Below, in pieces: positions 44,695 to 53,402 of a stretch of DNA of 64,000 nt (position 1 is its first letter; each line of letters opens with the position of its first letter). Both the position numbers and the translations under genes were made by a program. Under the pieces are notes generated by a model. The model was not told the origin of the DNA, made no database searches, and saw only the letters and a list, made by a program, of their open reading frames with translations. Source of the stretch: Vibrio superstes (lineage in GTDB: Bacteria > Pseudomonadota > Gammaproteobacteria > Enterobacterales > Vibrionaceae); NCBI RefSeq assembly GCF_003569005.1, contig NZ_BCUR01000004.1, positions 2,557,575 through 2,621,574 on the forward strand, written 5' to 3'.

Positions 44695-45895
44695 CTTACA
44701 GCTCTTTATTTGGTTAGGTATTGGCCACTTTAAACCAAGGATTACCGGCCACCTTTTAGCCTATTCAGCTCCCCAACTAAAGAGGATTCTAAGGAGCAAA
44801 GGCATCGATCTTCGCAAATTCATAGCAAAACCTGTTCCCTTTACCGCAACATACAAACATGAGGTAAAGTACAGTGATATCACCACTTTTACCCATCAGT
44901 TAGCCTTAATGCTTGAGGCTGGACTGCCTATATCACTCGCTTTGAATGAACTGCAACACTCCAGCCAACGACAAGGCGTGCGAGCCTTATTAGAAGAGCT
45001 GCATTTTCAGATACAGCAAGGCCAAAAGCTATCGGTAGCAATGCAGGAGTTTAGCTTCCTCGATTCTATTTATCTTCAGTTTGTACGAATCGGCGAGGAG
45101 AACGGGGACCTTTGCACAGCGCTGGGATATTGCATCGAGCACAGAGAAAAAAACCAGCAATTACTCAAGCAAGCAAAATCAGCGCTTATCTATCCCGCTT
45201 CCGTCATCATCATGGCGTGTGTTGTATTTGCAGTCATGATGGTGTTTGTCATTCCACAGTTTTCGAGCATGTTCGATAGTTTTGGCGCTGAATTACCCAA
45301 ACTCACACAACTCACCGTTGAATTATCGACTTGGTTTCAGCGGCATTTTTGGGCCTTGATATCAGGTCTATTGATCTTCGGTAGCCTTATTTATTTGTGT
45401 TATCAAAAAAGTCAGGCTTTTCACCATCTAATCGCCAAGCACAGCTTAAGCATTCCGGTACTGGGGCCTTGTATTGTTATTGGGGAATTAGCTCGCTTCA
45501 ATTTACTGTTGTGTAATGGAATACAGGCGGGTCTTCCATTAATCACCTGTATCCACAATGCATCACTCGCGGTGAAAAATGACTTTATGCGGCAGGGGCT
45601 TAGCTGTGCAAATGATAGTATCAAAGAAGGCAAAAGCCTTTATCACTCACTAGAAGCACTCTCATTTCTCCCATCAATCATGCTACAGATGATTAAAATT
45701 GGTGAAATAAGCGGTTCGTTATCGGTTGTAACAGCTAGATTGGCTACACTTTTCGAACAACAACTTAAAGAGGCCACAGACAAGTTGAGCCAATTAATAG
45801 AACCCTTAGTCATTGTTTTTCTTGGTGCTCTTGTGGGAGGGCTGGTGTTAAGCATGTATTTACCTATTTTCAGCCTTATGAGTGCTGTTGGATAA
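44687..45895 (+). CDS. pilC: Type IV pilus inner-membrane platform protein PilC
   Basis: This 402-residue polytopic protein contains two GspF domains (about 60-185 and 265-390), each followed by a membrane helix; a third helix lies near 215-235. FTHQLALMLEAGLPISLAL and FNLLLCNGIQAGLPLITCI mark the duplicated domains. It links the PilB motor to the pilin. It overlaps pilB by eight bases, so the pair is translationally coupled. Confidence 0.94.
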   Translation: MSSLQLFIWLGIGHFKPRITGHLLAYSAPQLKRILRSKGIDLRKFIAKPVPFTATYKHEVKYSDITTFTHQLALMLEAGLPISLALNELQHSSQRQGVRALLEELHFQIQQGQKLSVAMQEFSFLDSIYLQFVRIGEENGDLCTALGYCIEHREKNQQLLKQAKSALIYPASVIIMACVVFAVMMVFVIPQFSSMFDSFGAELPKLTQLTVELSTWFQRHFWALISGLLIFGSLIYLCYQKSQAFHHLIAKHSLSIPVLGPCIVIGELARFNLLLCNGIQAGLPLITCIHNASLAVKNDFMRQGLSCANDSIKEGKSLYHSLEALSFLPSIMLQMIKIGEISGSLSVVTARLATLFEQQLKEATDKLSQLIEPLVIVFLGALVGGLVLSMYLPIFSLMSAVG

Positions 45896-45974
45896 GCTTA
45901 TCTCTGAGATAGGTGTAAACAAGCACCTAAAGTTGCGATAACATACCCATAGACTTTCTCAATATTGGCTCAAG

Positions 45975-46853
45975 ATGCTCGATTTTTATTTTTTGCACTA
46001 CCCTTTGCTATTTCCGATACTCGCCACCATTCTTGGCTTGATCATTGGTAGCTTTCTCAATGTAGTGATCCATCGACTTCCGATCATCATGGAAAGAGAG
46101 TGGCAGAAAGAATTTGCTGAAGCCTACCCTGAGCTTAAACTTAAGGTACCAGAAGGGGTCTTTAACATCAGCCTCCCACGCTCACGTTGCCCTAAATGTG
46201 AAGCGCCAATTAAAGCTATACATAACATTCCAGTTATCGGATGGTTAAGCCTCAAAGGACGTTGCCGTGCCTGTGGTGATAAAATCAGCCCTAGATATCC
46301 ACTTATAGAGCTTCTTTCAGGTTTTCTCAGTCTCACCATCGCACTCCTATTCGAACCAAGCTTATACGCTGTCGCATTACTTGGATTTACCTGGGTGCTG
46401 CTTTGCGCCACCTTCATCGATTTAGACACTATGTTACTGCCAGACAGCTTGACCCTACCTCTGATGTGGGCAGGTTTGGCTTTATCGGTATTTGGGATCA
46501 GCCCATTATCACTGCAAGATGCGGTTATCGGTGCGATGGCTGGTTATCTTTCTTTGTGGAGCGTCTACTGGTTATTCAAGTTGCTCACTGGCAAAGAAGG
46601 CATGGGCTATGGTGACTTTAAACTGTTGGCTGCGCTGGGTGCGTGGTTAGGTTGGCAGTCGTTACCACTTATCATCTTACTTTCTTCTTTAGTTGGCCTA
46701 ATATTTGGCATTATCCAGCTTAGGCTCAAGCAACAAGGCGTTGAAAAAGCCTTCCCCTTCGGTCCATACCTAGCAATAGCAGGTTGGGTCTACTTGATAG
46801 TGGGTGATGATATTGTGACTTGGTATCTCAGTCGCTACATTGGAGGGTACTAA
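45975..46853 (+). CDS. pilD: Prepilin peptidase / N-methyltransferase PilD
   Basis: This 292-residue membrane aspartyl protease removes type IV prepilin and type II secretion pseudopilin leaders and methylates the new N-terminus. A cytoplasmic zinc-binding loop has Cys72, 75, 97 and 100. The two catalytic aspartates lie in FIDLDTMLLPD (149/151) and GYGDFKLL (Asp214). In vibrios this one enzyme serves pili and type II secretion. Its stop overlaps the coaE start (TAATG). Confidence 0.95.
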   Translation: MLDFYFLHYPLLFPILATILGLIIGSFLNVVIHRLPIIMEREWQKEFAEAYPELKLKVPEGVFNISLPRSRCPKCEAPIKAIHNIPVIGWLSLKGRCRACGDKISPRYPLIELLSGFLSLTIALLFEPSLYAVALLGFTWVLLCATFIDLDTMLLPDSLTLPLMWAGLALSVFGISPLSLQDAVIGAMAGYLSLWSVYWLFKLLTGKEGMGYGDFKLLAALGAWLGWQSLPLIILLSSLVGLIFGIIQLRLKQQGVEKAFPFGPYLAIAGWVYLIVGDDIVTWYLSRYIGGY

Positions 46854-47452
46854 TGTCTAGGATAATTGGTTTGACTGGGGGGATAGGAAGTGGAAAAACT
46901 ACCGTAGCCAATCATTTCCATGACAATTACCACATCGATATCGTTGATGCTGACATTGTTGCTAGAGAGGTGGTAGAGCCAGGTAGTGAGGGCTTAACGG
47001 CGATTGAAAATCACTTTGGTCGTTCAATTCTAAACCAAGATGGTACCCTAAATCGTGCTCAATTGCGTGAACGGGTATTTGCCGATCCAAGTAACAAACA
47101 ATGGATCGACAATTTGCTACATCCAATGATCCGCCAACGAATGCAACAACAGCTAGAAATGGCCACCTCGCCCTATTGCCTGCTGGTCATCCCATTGATG
47201 GTAGAGAATGGCTTGCAAAGCATGGCTGATCGCGTTTTAGTTGTGGATGTTTCTCCTGATACACAAATAGATCGAACTTTAGCGAGAGATGGCGTATCTA
47301 AACAGCAGGTGCAGTCAATATTGAAGGCACAGGCAACACGAGAGCAAAGACTGGCCATCGCCGACGATATCATCAACAACGATAGCGACAATGGACATTT
47401 AGCAGAAAAAATTGCTGAGTTGCATCGTAAATATCTAGCCTTGTGTCACTGA
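46853..47452 (+). CDS. coaE: Dephospho-CoA kinase
   Basis: This 199-residue enzyme completes CoA synthesis by phosphorylating dephospho-CoA at the 3' hydroxyl. The P-loop is GGIGSGKT (9-16), followed by DADIVAREV and the lid region RDGVSKQQVQSILKAQ. The start is ATG 46853, overlapping the pilD stop by one base; the frame extends 33 nt into pilD but ATG 46853 gives the normal N-terminus MSRIIGLTGG. It is part of the pilABCD-coaE-zapD-yacG string. Confidence 0.96.
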   Translation: MSRIIGLTGGIGSGKTTVANHFHDNYHIDIVDADIVAREVVEPGSEGLTAIENHFGRSILNQDGTLNRAQLRERVFADPSNKQWIDNLLHPMIRQRMQQQLEMATSPYCLLVIPLMVENGLQSMADRVLVVDVSPDTQIDRTLARDGVSKQQVQSILKAQATREQRLAIADDIINNDSDNGHLAEKIAELHRKYLALCH

Positions 47453-47495
47453 TTTCTGGGAGAATAACCATTATGTCTAAAGCAGGATGCAATGT

Positions 47496-48236
47496 ATGAC
47501 AATCCAAAGATATGAACATCCTCTGAATGAGAAAACCAGAACTTATCTGCGTATTGAAAGCCTTCTTCGTCAGGCGCAACACTGCGCGACGTTTTCAGAC
47601 CCGCAACACTATCAAGTTCTTTTCCGTTCCTTGTTCGATCTATTAGATATATTTGAACAAATTCAGCTAAAGCCTGAGTTATTAAAAGATTTAGATAAGC
47701 TAAAACTGACCTACAGTAACTGGTTAAATGTACCGGGTGTAGACCAACAGCGCCTACAAGGCCTATTAAGCGAAATAGCTCTAGTGCACAAAGAGGTATT
47801 AGGGGCTCAACGATTTGGCACAAAGCTTAAAGAAGACAGTTTTTTGTCTTCTATTAGACAGCGCTTTAATCTGCCCGGAGGGGCGTGCTGCTTCGATCTT
47901 CCTGCGTTGCACTATTGGCTTCATCAGCCGCTAGAAAAGCGCATGGCGGATGCTCAGCAGTGGCTAAAATCATTGGCTCCATTGAATCATGCATTGCAGC
48001 AGTGGCTAAACCTCACTCGCAGCTCCGCACAATTTAAAGCTCAGATTGCGCGCAATGGCTTCTTCCAAAGCGATGCAGACGAAGCCAATATACTCAGACT
48101 GCACTTTGCCCACGATTACGGGGTATATCCCATGGTATCAGGGCATAAGAATCGCTTTGCCATAAAGTTTATCCATTTTGATACCGGACAAGCCAGCACT
48201 CAAGATATAGAATTTGAATTGGCCATCTGTAGCTAA
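47496..48236 (+). CDS. zapD: Cell division protein ZapD
   Basis: This 246-residue protein bundles FtsZ filaments at the Z-ring. It follows the E. coli ZapD pattern closely: EHPLNEKTRTYLRIE at the start, NVPGVDQQRLQGLL in the middle, LPGGACCFDLPALHYWLH and the late GHKNRFAIKFI and FELAIC. An N-terminal helical bundle and a C-terminal beta domain are expected. I prefer ATG 47496, nine bases after AGG, to the ATG three codons earlier, which has no usable Shine-Dalgarno. Confidence 0.94.
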   Translation: MTIQRYEHPLNEKTRTYLRIESLLRQAQHCATFSDPQHYQVLFRSLFDLLDIFEQIQLKPELLKDLDKLKLTYSNWLNVPGVDQQRLQGLLSEIALVHKEVLGAQRFGTKLKEDSFLSSIRQRFNLPGGACCFDLPALHYWLHQPLEKRMADAQQWLKSLAPLNHALQQWLNLTRSSAQFKAQIARNGFFQSDADEANILRLHFAHDYGVYPMVSGHKNRFAIKFIHFDTGQASTQDIEFELAICS

Positions 48237-48259
48237 TCCAATACCGTAAGAGATAAAGA

Positions 48260-48454
48260 ATGAAAAAGATTACCATCGTACCCTGCCCAAACTGTGGCGC
48301 AGACGTAGAGTGGGGAGAACAAAGCCCACATCGCCCATTTTGCAGCAAGAAATGCCAGATGATTGACTTCGGTGAATGGGCAGATGAAGAGAACTCTATC
48401 CCCGGTGCGCCAGATATGTCAGACAGTGATGGATGGTCAGAAGACCAATACTAA
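48260..48454 (+). CDS. yacG: DNA gyrase inhibitor YacG (zinc-binding)
   Basis: This 64-residue protein binds zinc through Cys9, Cys12, Cys28 and Cys32 (CPNC ... CSKKC) and has the family motif MIDFGEWADEE. E. coli YacG binds GyrB and blocks its DNA binding. It follows zapD by 23 bp with its own AGAGATAAAGA leader and ends the long plus-strand operon. Confidence 0.93.
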   Translation: MKKITIVPCPNCGADVEWGEQSPHRPFCSKKCQMIDFGEWADEENSIPGAPDMSDSDGWSEDQY

Positions 48455-48522
48455 GCCAAAGGTTTAGAGTGATTAGCTGTTAGCTTCAAGCAGTCAGACA
48501 GAGTTGCATCTTTCGCACCGTC

Positions 48523-48543
48523 ATCCTGAACTTGATTCAGGAT
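48523..48543. repeat. REP-like palindrome
   Basis: ATCCTGAA-CTTGA-TTCAGGAT is a perfect 8+8 palindrome within the phrase CGTCATCC...GGATCT, a form dispersed in many bacterial genomes, including marine gamma-proteobacteria. It is intergenic, between convergent operons. Confidence 0.6.
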
Positions 48544-48709
48544 CTTAGAGCTAACAGAACTCAAAGCAGATAGATATTTTCTCGGATTAATAGCGCAGGC
48601 ATTTCCATTGAGTACAGGGCGAAGACGCGCACTGTACTGCGGCACATGAGCATCGACAACGCAGTAAACATTTGCGATAACCCGCTATAGCTCGAGAAAA
48701 CTGAAAACA

Positions 48710-48739
48710 AAAAAAGGAGACCTAAAGGTCTCCTTTTTT
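48710..48739. terminator. Bidirectional terminator between yacG and rplS operons
   Basis: AAAAAAGGAGACC / GGTCTCCTTTTTT 13-bp stem with a TAAA loop, serving rplS on the minus strand (24 bp after its stop) and the plus-strand operon. Confidence 0.9.
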
Positions 48740-48762
48740 CTTATGAGAAATGCAGGTTTGCA

Positions 48763-49116
48763 TTACTTCTTAGTAAGTTTCTCTTTAATACGAGCTGACT
48801 TACCAGAACGCTCACGTAGGTAGTACAACTTGGCACGACGTACTGCACCACGGCGTTTAACTTCAATGCTATCAACCATTGGAGAGTGAGTTTGGAATGC
48901 ACGCTCAACACCTTCACCGTTCGAGATTTTACGAACTGTGAATGCAGAGTGTAGACCACGGTTACGAATAGCGATTACAACGCCTTCGAATGCCTGTAGA
49001 CGCTCACGGTCGCCTTCTTTTACCTTAACCTGAACTACAACAGTATCACCTGGTGCGAATTTAGGAAGGTCTGTTTTCATTTGCTCTTGCTCAAGAGCGT
49101 TGATGATATTACTCAT
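48763..49116 (-). CDS. rplS: Ribosomal protein bL19
   Basis: This 117-residue 50S protein sits at the subunit interface. It begins MSNIINALEQEQM, has GDTVVVQVKVKEGDRERLQAFEGVV and ends with KLYYLRERSGKSARIKE, all typical of bL19. It is last in rpsP-rimM-trmD-rplS. Confidence 0.98.
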   Translation of the reverse strand: MSNIINALEQEQMKTDLPKFAPGDTVVVQVKVKEGDRERLQAFEGVVIAIRNRGLHSAFTVRKISNGEGVERAFQTHSPMVDSIEVKRRGAVRRAKLYYLRERSGKSARIKEKLTKK

Positions 49117-49157
49117 GTTTCTATACCCTAGAATAAACTGAATCTAAATTTAATAGG

Positions 49158-49916
49158 TTACTTGCTGTCTTTATTCGTGCGCTTTCGCTCCATCACGAAC
49201 TCGGCAAGTAAGTGTTCCTGTTCGTCAGTCAGAGCTAGGTTTTCCAGCATCTCTGGCCTTCTTAGCCAAGTACGGCCTAACGATTGTTTCAATCGCCAGC
49301 GACGAATGTCCTTGTGGTTTCCAGATTTTAGTACCGCTGGTACCTCTTTTCCATCTAACACTTCAGGACGCGTATAGTGGGGACAATCCAGTAATCCATT
49401 TGCAAAGGAGTCTTCCTCTGCTGACGCAAAATCGCCTAGTACACCCGGTATAAACCTTGATACTGAGTCGATTAAGGTCATGGCTGGTAATTCACCACCT
49501 GTCATCACAAAATCTCCAATTGACCATTCTTCGTCAACCTCAGATTGTATGATGCGCTCATCTACCCCTTCATAGCGACCGCAAATAAGAAGCAAGTTCT
49601 CGTTTGTTGCCAACTCTTCTACGCCTTGCTGGTCGAGTTTACGACCTTGAGGGCTAAGATAGATAACCTTCGTCTTTCCAGGAGCTGCTTGTTTGGCAGT
49701 CTGAATGGCATCGCGCAAAGGCTGTACCATCATCAACATACCAGGGCCGCCCCCGTAGGGTCTATCATCGACAGTGCGATGTTTGTCTTGTGTAAAATCG
49801 CGGGGATTCCACGTTTCTACCGACAAAAGACCTTTTTTAACCGCTTGACCTGTTACACCAAAATCAGTGACAGAGCGGAACATTTCTGGAAACAGGCTTA
49901 TTACGCCAACCCACAT
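49158..49916 (-). CDS. trmD: tRNA (guanine-37-N1)-methyltransferase TrmD
   Basis: This 252-residue SPOUT-fold enzyme methylates G37 of tRNAs reading CUN, CCN and CGG codons, preventing frameshifts. The trefoil-knot SAM site is formed around LICGRYEGVDERI and SIGDFVMTGGELPAM, and the substrate loop DRPYGGGPGMLM is intact. Length is about average. It lies between rimM and rplS in the conserved operon. Confidence 0.97.
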   Translation of the reverse strand: MWVGVISLFPEMFRSVTDFGVTGQAVKKGLLSVETWNPRDFTQDKHRTVDDRPYGGGPGMLMMVQPLRDAIQTAKQAAPGKTKVIYLSPQGRKLDQQGVEELATNENLLLICGRYEGVDERIIQSEVDEEWSIGDFVMTGGELPAMTLIDSVSRFIPGVLGDFASAEEDSFANGLLDCPHYTRPEVLDGKEVPAVLKSGNHKDIRRWRLKQSLGRTWLRRPEMLENLALTDEQEHLLAEFVMERKRTNKDSK

Positions 49917-49937
49917 AGTTCACTCTCTAATTTTGAT

Positions 49938-50468
49938 TTAAAAGGCAGGATCCCAGTCAACTTCGATCCGTTGAGCTTCGCGATCAACTTTGATGATCAC
50001 TTGCTCTTCAAGGAACGGAATTAATCGTTCCTTTTGGCCAAAAGCATCTTTCAAATTAGCTTTCACAACCAAAACATCGTTTGAACCCGTCTCGAGCATG
50101 TCCGAGACTTCGCCTAGATCATAACCTTTAGTGGTTACAACCTTCATTCCAAACAATTCACGCCAGTAGAATTCTTCTTCTGACAGTTCAGGTAATGAAG
50201 ATGGGGCTACAGAGATTTCAAAGTTGGTCAACAGGTGTGCATCTTCACGTACATCAAGACCTTCCAGCTTACACACATAACCTTTGTTATGACGCTTCCA
50301 GCTTTCTACTTTGTGCTCAACCCATGTCCCCTTGTGGTTCAAGAACCAAGGGCTGTAATTGAAAATGTTTTCGGCATCGTCTGTAAAGGAATGAACTTTA
50401 AGCCAACCACGAATGCCATAAGTAGCGCCGAGCTTTCCTACAACAATTTTTTCGTCTTGTTCACTCAT
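49938..50468 (-). CDS. rimM: 16S rRNA processing/30S maturation factor RimM
   Basis: This 176-residue factor binds uS19 during late 30S assembly. It has the N-terminal GKLGATYGIRGWLKVHSFTD and the PRC-barrel second half, ending in the nearly invariant VDWDPAF. It lies 21 bp from trmD and 32 bp from rpsP. Confidence 0.97.
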   Translation of the reverse strand: MSEQDEKIVVGKLGATYGIRGWLKVHSFTDDAENIFNYSPWFLNHKGTWVEHKVESWKRHNKGYVCKLEGLDVREDAHLLTNFEISVAPSSLPELSEEEFYWRELFGMKVVTTKGYDLGEVSDMLETGSNDVLVVKANLKDAFGQKERLIPFLEEQVIIKVDREAQRIEVDWDPAF

Positions 50469-50500
50469 TCATTCTTTTCCTTACATCAAGATTTTGCTGA

Positions 50501-50749
50501 TTAAGCCGCTTTTTGAGCGTCTTTAACTAGCTTAGCTACGCGGTCAGAAACTGTAGCACCTTGTGAAACCCAGTGGTTCACACGGTCTAGGTCTAGACGT
50601 AGACCTTCTTCTTGACCTTGAGCTGTAGGGTTGAAGAAACCTACTTTCTCGATGAAACGACCTGTAGCTGCGCGACGGCTGTCTGCTACTACGATTTGAT
50701 AAAATGGACGCTTTTTAGCGCCGTGACGTGCCAAACGAATGGTAACCAT
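50501..50749 (-). CDS. rpsP: Ribosomal protein bS16
   Basis: This 82-residue 30S protein begins MVTIRLARHGAKKRPFYQIVV, a highly conserved signature. It is first in rpsP-rimM-trmD-rplS, with its own promoter about 90 bp upstream, separated from ffh by a terminator. Confidence 0.98.
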   Translation of the reverse strand: MVTIRLARHGAKKRPFYQIVVADSRRAATGRFIEKVGFFNPTAQGQEEGLRLDLDRVNHWVSQGATVSDRVAKLVKDAQKAA

Positions 50750-50837
50750 GTCGTCCTCTTTGCTTTCTCAATAAAATAATTAACCCCAGACTACTCTTAG
50801 AGTTGCATGGGGTCTCGTGCCAAAATAAAGCTAGCGA

Positions 50838-50865
50838 ATTTTACTCTTATTCCCAGTCTTTGCAA
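50838..50865 (-). promoter_or_regulatory. Sigma-70 promoter of the rpsP operon
   Basis: On the minus strand TTGCAA (50860-50865) and TAAAAT (50838-50843) are separated by 16 bp, giving a leader of about 80 nt. A GC-containing stretch (TCGCTAGC) follows the -10, as expected for a stringently controlled promoter. Confidence 0.5.
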
Positions 50866-50923
50866 GGACTTTAGCTACTTTTTAGACAACTAATTGAATG
50901 TGAGCTAGTTAACAACTTGAAAT

Positions 50924-50949
50924 AAAAAGGCTCTATCTAAATAGAGCCT
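50924..50949 (-). terminator. Terminator of ffh
   Basis: AGGCTCTAT / ATAGAGCCT 9-bp stem with a CTAA loop; the minus strand continues into TTTTTATT. It lies 41 bp after the ffh stop. Confidence 0.87.
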
Positions 50950-50990
50950 AGAAATTACAGCGATTAGCTTTGAGCTTTCAGCGGTGGAGC

Positions 50991-52382
50991 CTATCGGCCG
51001 AATGGACCACCCATTCCGCCCATTCCGCCGCCACCCATGCCGCCCATCATGCCTTGCATGTTACGCATCATGCCGCGCATTCCACCTTTCTGCATTTTCT
51101 TCATCATCTTCTGCATCTGAGTGAACTGCTTTAGTAAGCGGTTTACGTCTTGTACCTGGGTGCCTGAACCTGCAGCGATACGCTTCTTGCGAGAGCCTTT
51201 GATTAGCTCAGGGCGCAGACGCTCTTTCATGGTCATTGAGCTGATGATGGCTTCCATCTGCTTGAACATCTTGTCATCTACCTTATCTTTCATATTGTCA
51301 GGTAGATTACCCATGCCAGGCAGTTTGCCCATCATGCCTGCCATGCCGCCCATGTTCTCCATTTGGCCTAGTTGTTCACGGAAGTCTTCAAGGTCAAAGC
51401 CTTTCTTCTCCTTGAACTTCTTCGCCATCTTTTCTGCTTTATCGGTATCTACGTTACGCTGTAGATCTTCGATAAGAGAAAGAACATCACCCATGCCAAG
51501 GATACGAGAAGCAACTCGATCGGGATGGAAAGGTTCTAGAGCATCAGTTTTTTCACCTACACCCAAGAACTTAATTGGTTTGCCCGTTATGTGTTTAACC
51601 GATAGAGCCGCACCACCACGTGCATCACCATCAACCTTAGTTAGAATCACACCGGTTAGTGGCAGTGCATCGCCAAATGCTTTTGCTGTATTTGCCGCAT
51701 CTTGACCCGTCATGGCATCAACGACAAATAGCGTTTCAACAGGATTAATCGCAGAATGAAGCTGCTTGATCTCTCCCATCATTTCTTCATCGATGGCTAG
51801 ACGACCTGCGGTATCCACCAATAGTACGTCGTAGAATTTCTTCTTCGCATGGTCGATAGCCGCATTAGCGATATCTAGAGGCTTTTGGTCTGCGCTTGAT
51901 GGGAAGAAATCCACACCGACATCAGAGGCTAACGTCTCTAGCTGTTTGATCGCTGCAGGACGATAGACATCGGCAGAAACAACCAATACTTTTTTCTTAT
52001 CACGCTCAGAAAGAAGTTTAGAAAGCTTACCTACACTGGTGGTTTTACCCGCACCTTGTAGACCTGCCATTAATACTACAGCCGGTGGCTGAGCCGCTAG
52101 GTTGAGACCTTCATTGGACTCCCCCATTACAGCTTCTAATTCAGACTGAACAATTTTAATGAACTCTTGGCCTGGAGTGAGAGATTTAGATACCTCTACA
52201 CCTACCGCCCCCTCTTTAACACGCTTGATGAAATCGCGTACTACAGGAAGGGCGACATCCGCCTCTAAAAGCGCCATGCGAACTTCACGCAGCGTCTCTT
52301 TTATATTGTCTTCGGTCAGACGACCTTTACCGCTGATGTTCTTCAGCGTCTTGGATAATCGTTCTGTTAAGTTATCAAACAT
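50991..52382 (-). CDS. ffh: Signal recognition particle protein Ffh
   Basis: This 463-residue GTPase binds 4.5S RNA and nascent signal sequences and docks with FtsY. It has an N domain (1-85), G domain with GLQGAGKTT (107-115), DTAGR and TKVDGDARGG, and a methionine-rich M domain ending in a long Met/Gly tail after KMQKGGMRGMM. Divergent from the cytochrome-assembly-like gene. Confidence 0.98.
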   Translation of the reverse strand: MFDNLTERLSKTLKNISGKGRLTEDNIKETLREVRMALLEADVALPVVRDFIKRVKEGAVGVEVSKSLTPGQEFIKIVQSELEAVMGESNEGLNLAAQPPAVVLMAGLQGAGKTTSVGKLSKLLSERDKKKVLVVSADVYRPAAIKQLETLASDVGVDFFPSSADQKPLDIANAAIDHAKKKFYDVLLVDTAGRLAIDEEMMGEIKQLHSAINPVETLFVVDAMTGQDAANTAKAFGDALPLTGVILTKVDGDARGGAALSVKHITGKPIKFLGVGEKTDALEPFHPDRVASRILGMGDVLSLIEDLQRNVDTDKAEKMAKKFKEKKGFDLEDFREQLGQMENMGGMAGMMGKLPGMGNLPDNMKDKVDDKMFKQMEAIISSMTMKERLRPELIKGSRKKRIAAGSGTQVQDVNRLLKQFTQMQKMMKKMQKGGMRGMMRNMQGMMGGMGGGGMGGMGGPFGR

Positions 52383-52532
52383 CGTGCTCTCTTCGCGTTG
52401 AATTGCGATTAATTACTCGAAGTATACCCCACAGCTACTATTTACAAAACCATGCGCAATAAGTACATAGCCAGTAATGTGGTATTGGGTGTATAATTTC
52501 CTTTTAAATCCAAATACTAATGTCGACTAAAT

Positions 52533-53327
52533 ATGGACTTTGTGGTTGTTATCCTAGCCGTACTTTTATACCTAACGGCGACCTTTCTTATTCTTCCTGG
52601 GCTATTACGTCAGTCGGAAATTAATAAAAAGGTAGTTTTAGGCATAGCGTTTGTTGCTTTGATCCTGCACTTTTCAACGTTGGTTGAGGGTATCTTTGCG
52701 CCCTACGGGCAAAACATGAGTATTCTCAATGTCGCCTCATTGGTGAGTAGTATCATCTCACTAGTGCTGACCTTGGCTATGTTTAAAACTCGCTTGTGGT
52801 TTTTACTGCCCATCGCGTATGGATTTTCTTGCCTTAGCCTTGTTGCTGCCGAATTTGTTCCGGGTACCTTTATTACCCACTTCGAGCATTCACCAGGCTT
52901 AATTGTTCACATTACGCTGGCTCTGTTTTCGTATGCCACTTTGATGATTGCGGCTTTGTATGCGATGCAACTGGCTTGGCTTGATTTCAAGCTAAAACAA
53001 AAAACTTCTCAAGCATTAAACCCTAACCTACCTCCTTTAATGAAGGTGGAGCGCCAACTTTTCAATATCATTTTGATCGGAAATGGCTTACTTACTCTCA
53101 CATTGATGAGTGGCCCGCTATTTGTTGAAGACTTTTTAAGTAGTGGCAAAACTCACAAAGCCTTGCTGTCCTTTATCGCTTGGCTGGTATTCAACGTGTT
53201 ATTGTGGGGGCATTATAAGCTGGGATGGCGTGGTAAAAAGGTCACTTGGTTTTCAATTATCGGGGCGTTTTTGCTGACCCTTGCCTACTTTGGCAGTCGA
53301 TTTGTACGTGAGATCATACTGACCTAA
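52533..53327 (+). CDS. CcsA/YpjD-family membrane protein (cytochrome c assembly-like)
   Basis: This 264-residue protein has about eight hydrophobic helices and belongs to the HemX/CcsA-like group (cytochrome c assembly domain, roughly residues 60-260). It lacks a clear tryptophan-rich WWD heme loop, so a direct role in heme delivery is doubtful. Next to ffh and a CNNM/CorC-type gene it matches the E. coli ypjD-yfjD pair, where an ion-transport link (CorE) has been proposed. Function remains unproven. Confidence 0.85.
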   Translation: MDFVVVILAVLLYLTATFLILPGLLRQSEINKKVVLGIAFVALILHFSTLVEGIFAPYGQNMSILNVASLVSSIISLVLTLAMFKTRLWFLLPIAYGFSCLSLVAAEFVPGTFITHFEHSPGLIVHITLALFSYATLMIAALYAMQLAWLDFKLKQKTSQALNPNLPPLMKVERQLFNIILIGNGLLTLTLMSGPLFVEDFLSSGKTHKALLSFIAWLVFNVLLWGHYKLGWRGKKVTWFSIIGAFLLTLAYFGSRFVREIILT

Positions 53328-53402
53328 TCGCCACACATGGTTGACAGTTGCTGGTAAATCATTCATTAATTGAAAAGAGCTAATTAAAAGGACTCATTTA
53401 AT

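Larger units (their letters stand above)
48455..48762. other. 308-bp gap between yacG and rplS
   Basis: No convincing gene. It holds a 21-bp hairpin repeat at 48523-48543 and the shared terminator at 48710-48739. The stretch 48550-48700 has uneven composition and no recognisable feature; it could be decayed sequence. Confidence 0.7.

Noticed and set aside
48451..48645. 64-codon minus-strand frame beyond yacG
   Set aside because: It reads through the REP-like palindrome and lacks a ribosome-binding site; likely chance.
49545..50024. 159-codon plus-strand frame opposite trmD and rimM
   Set aside because: It crosses the trmD-rimM junction on the opposite strand, has no Shine-Dalgarno and no family resemblance.
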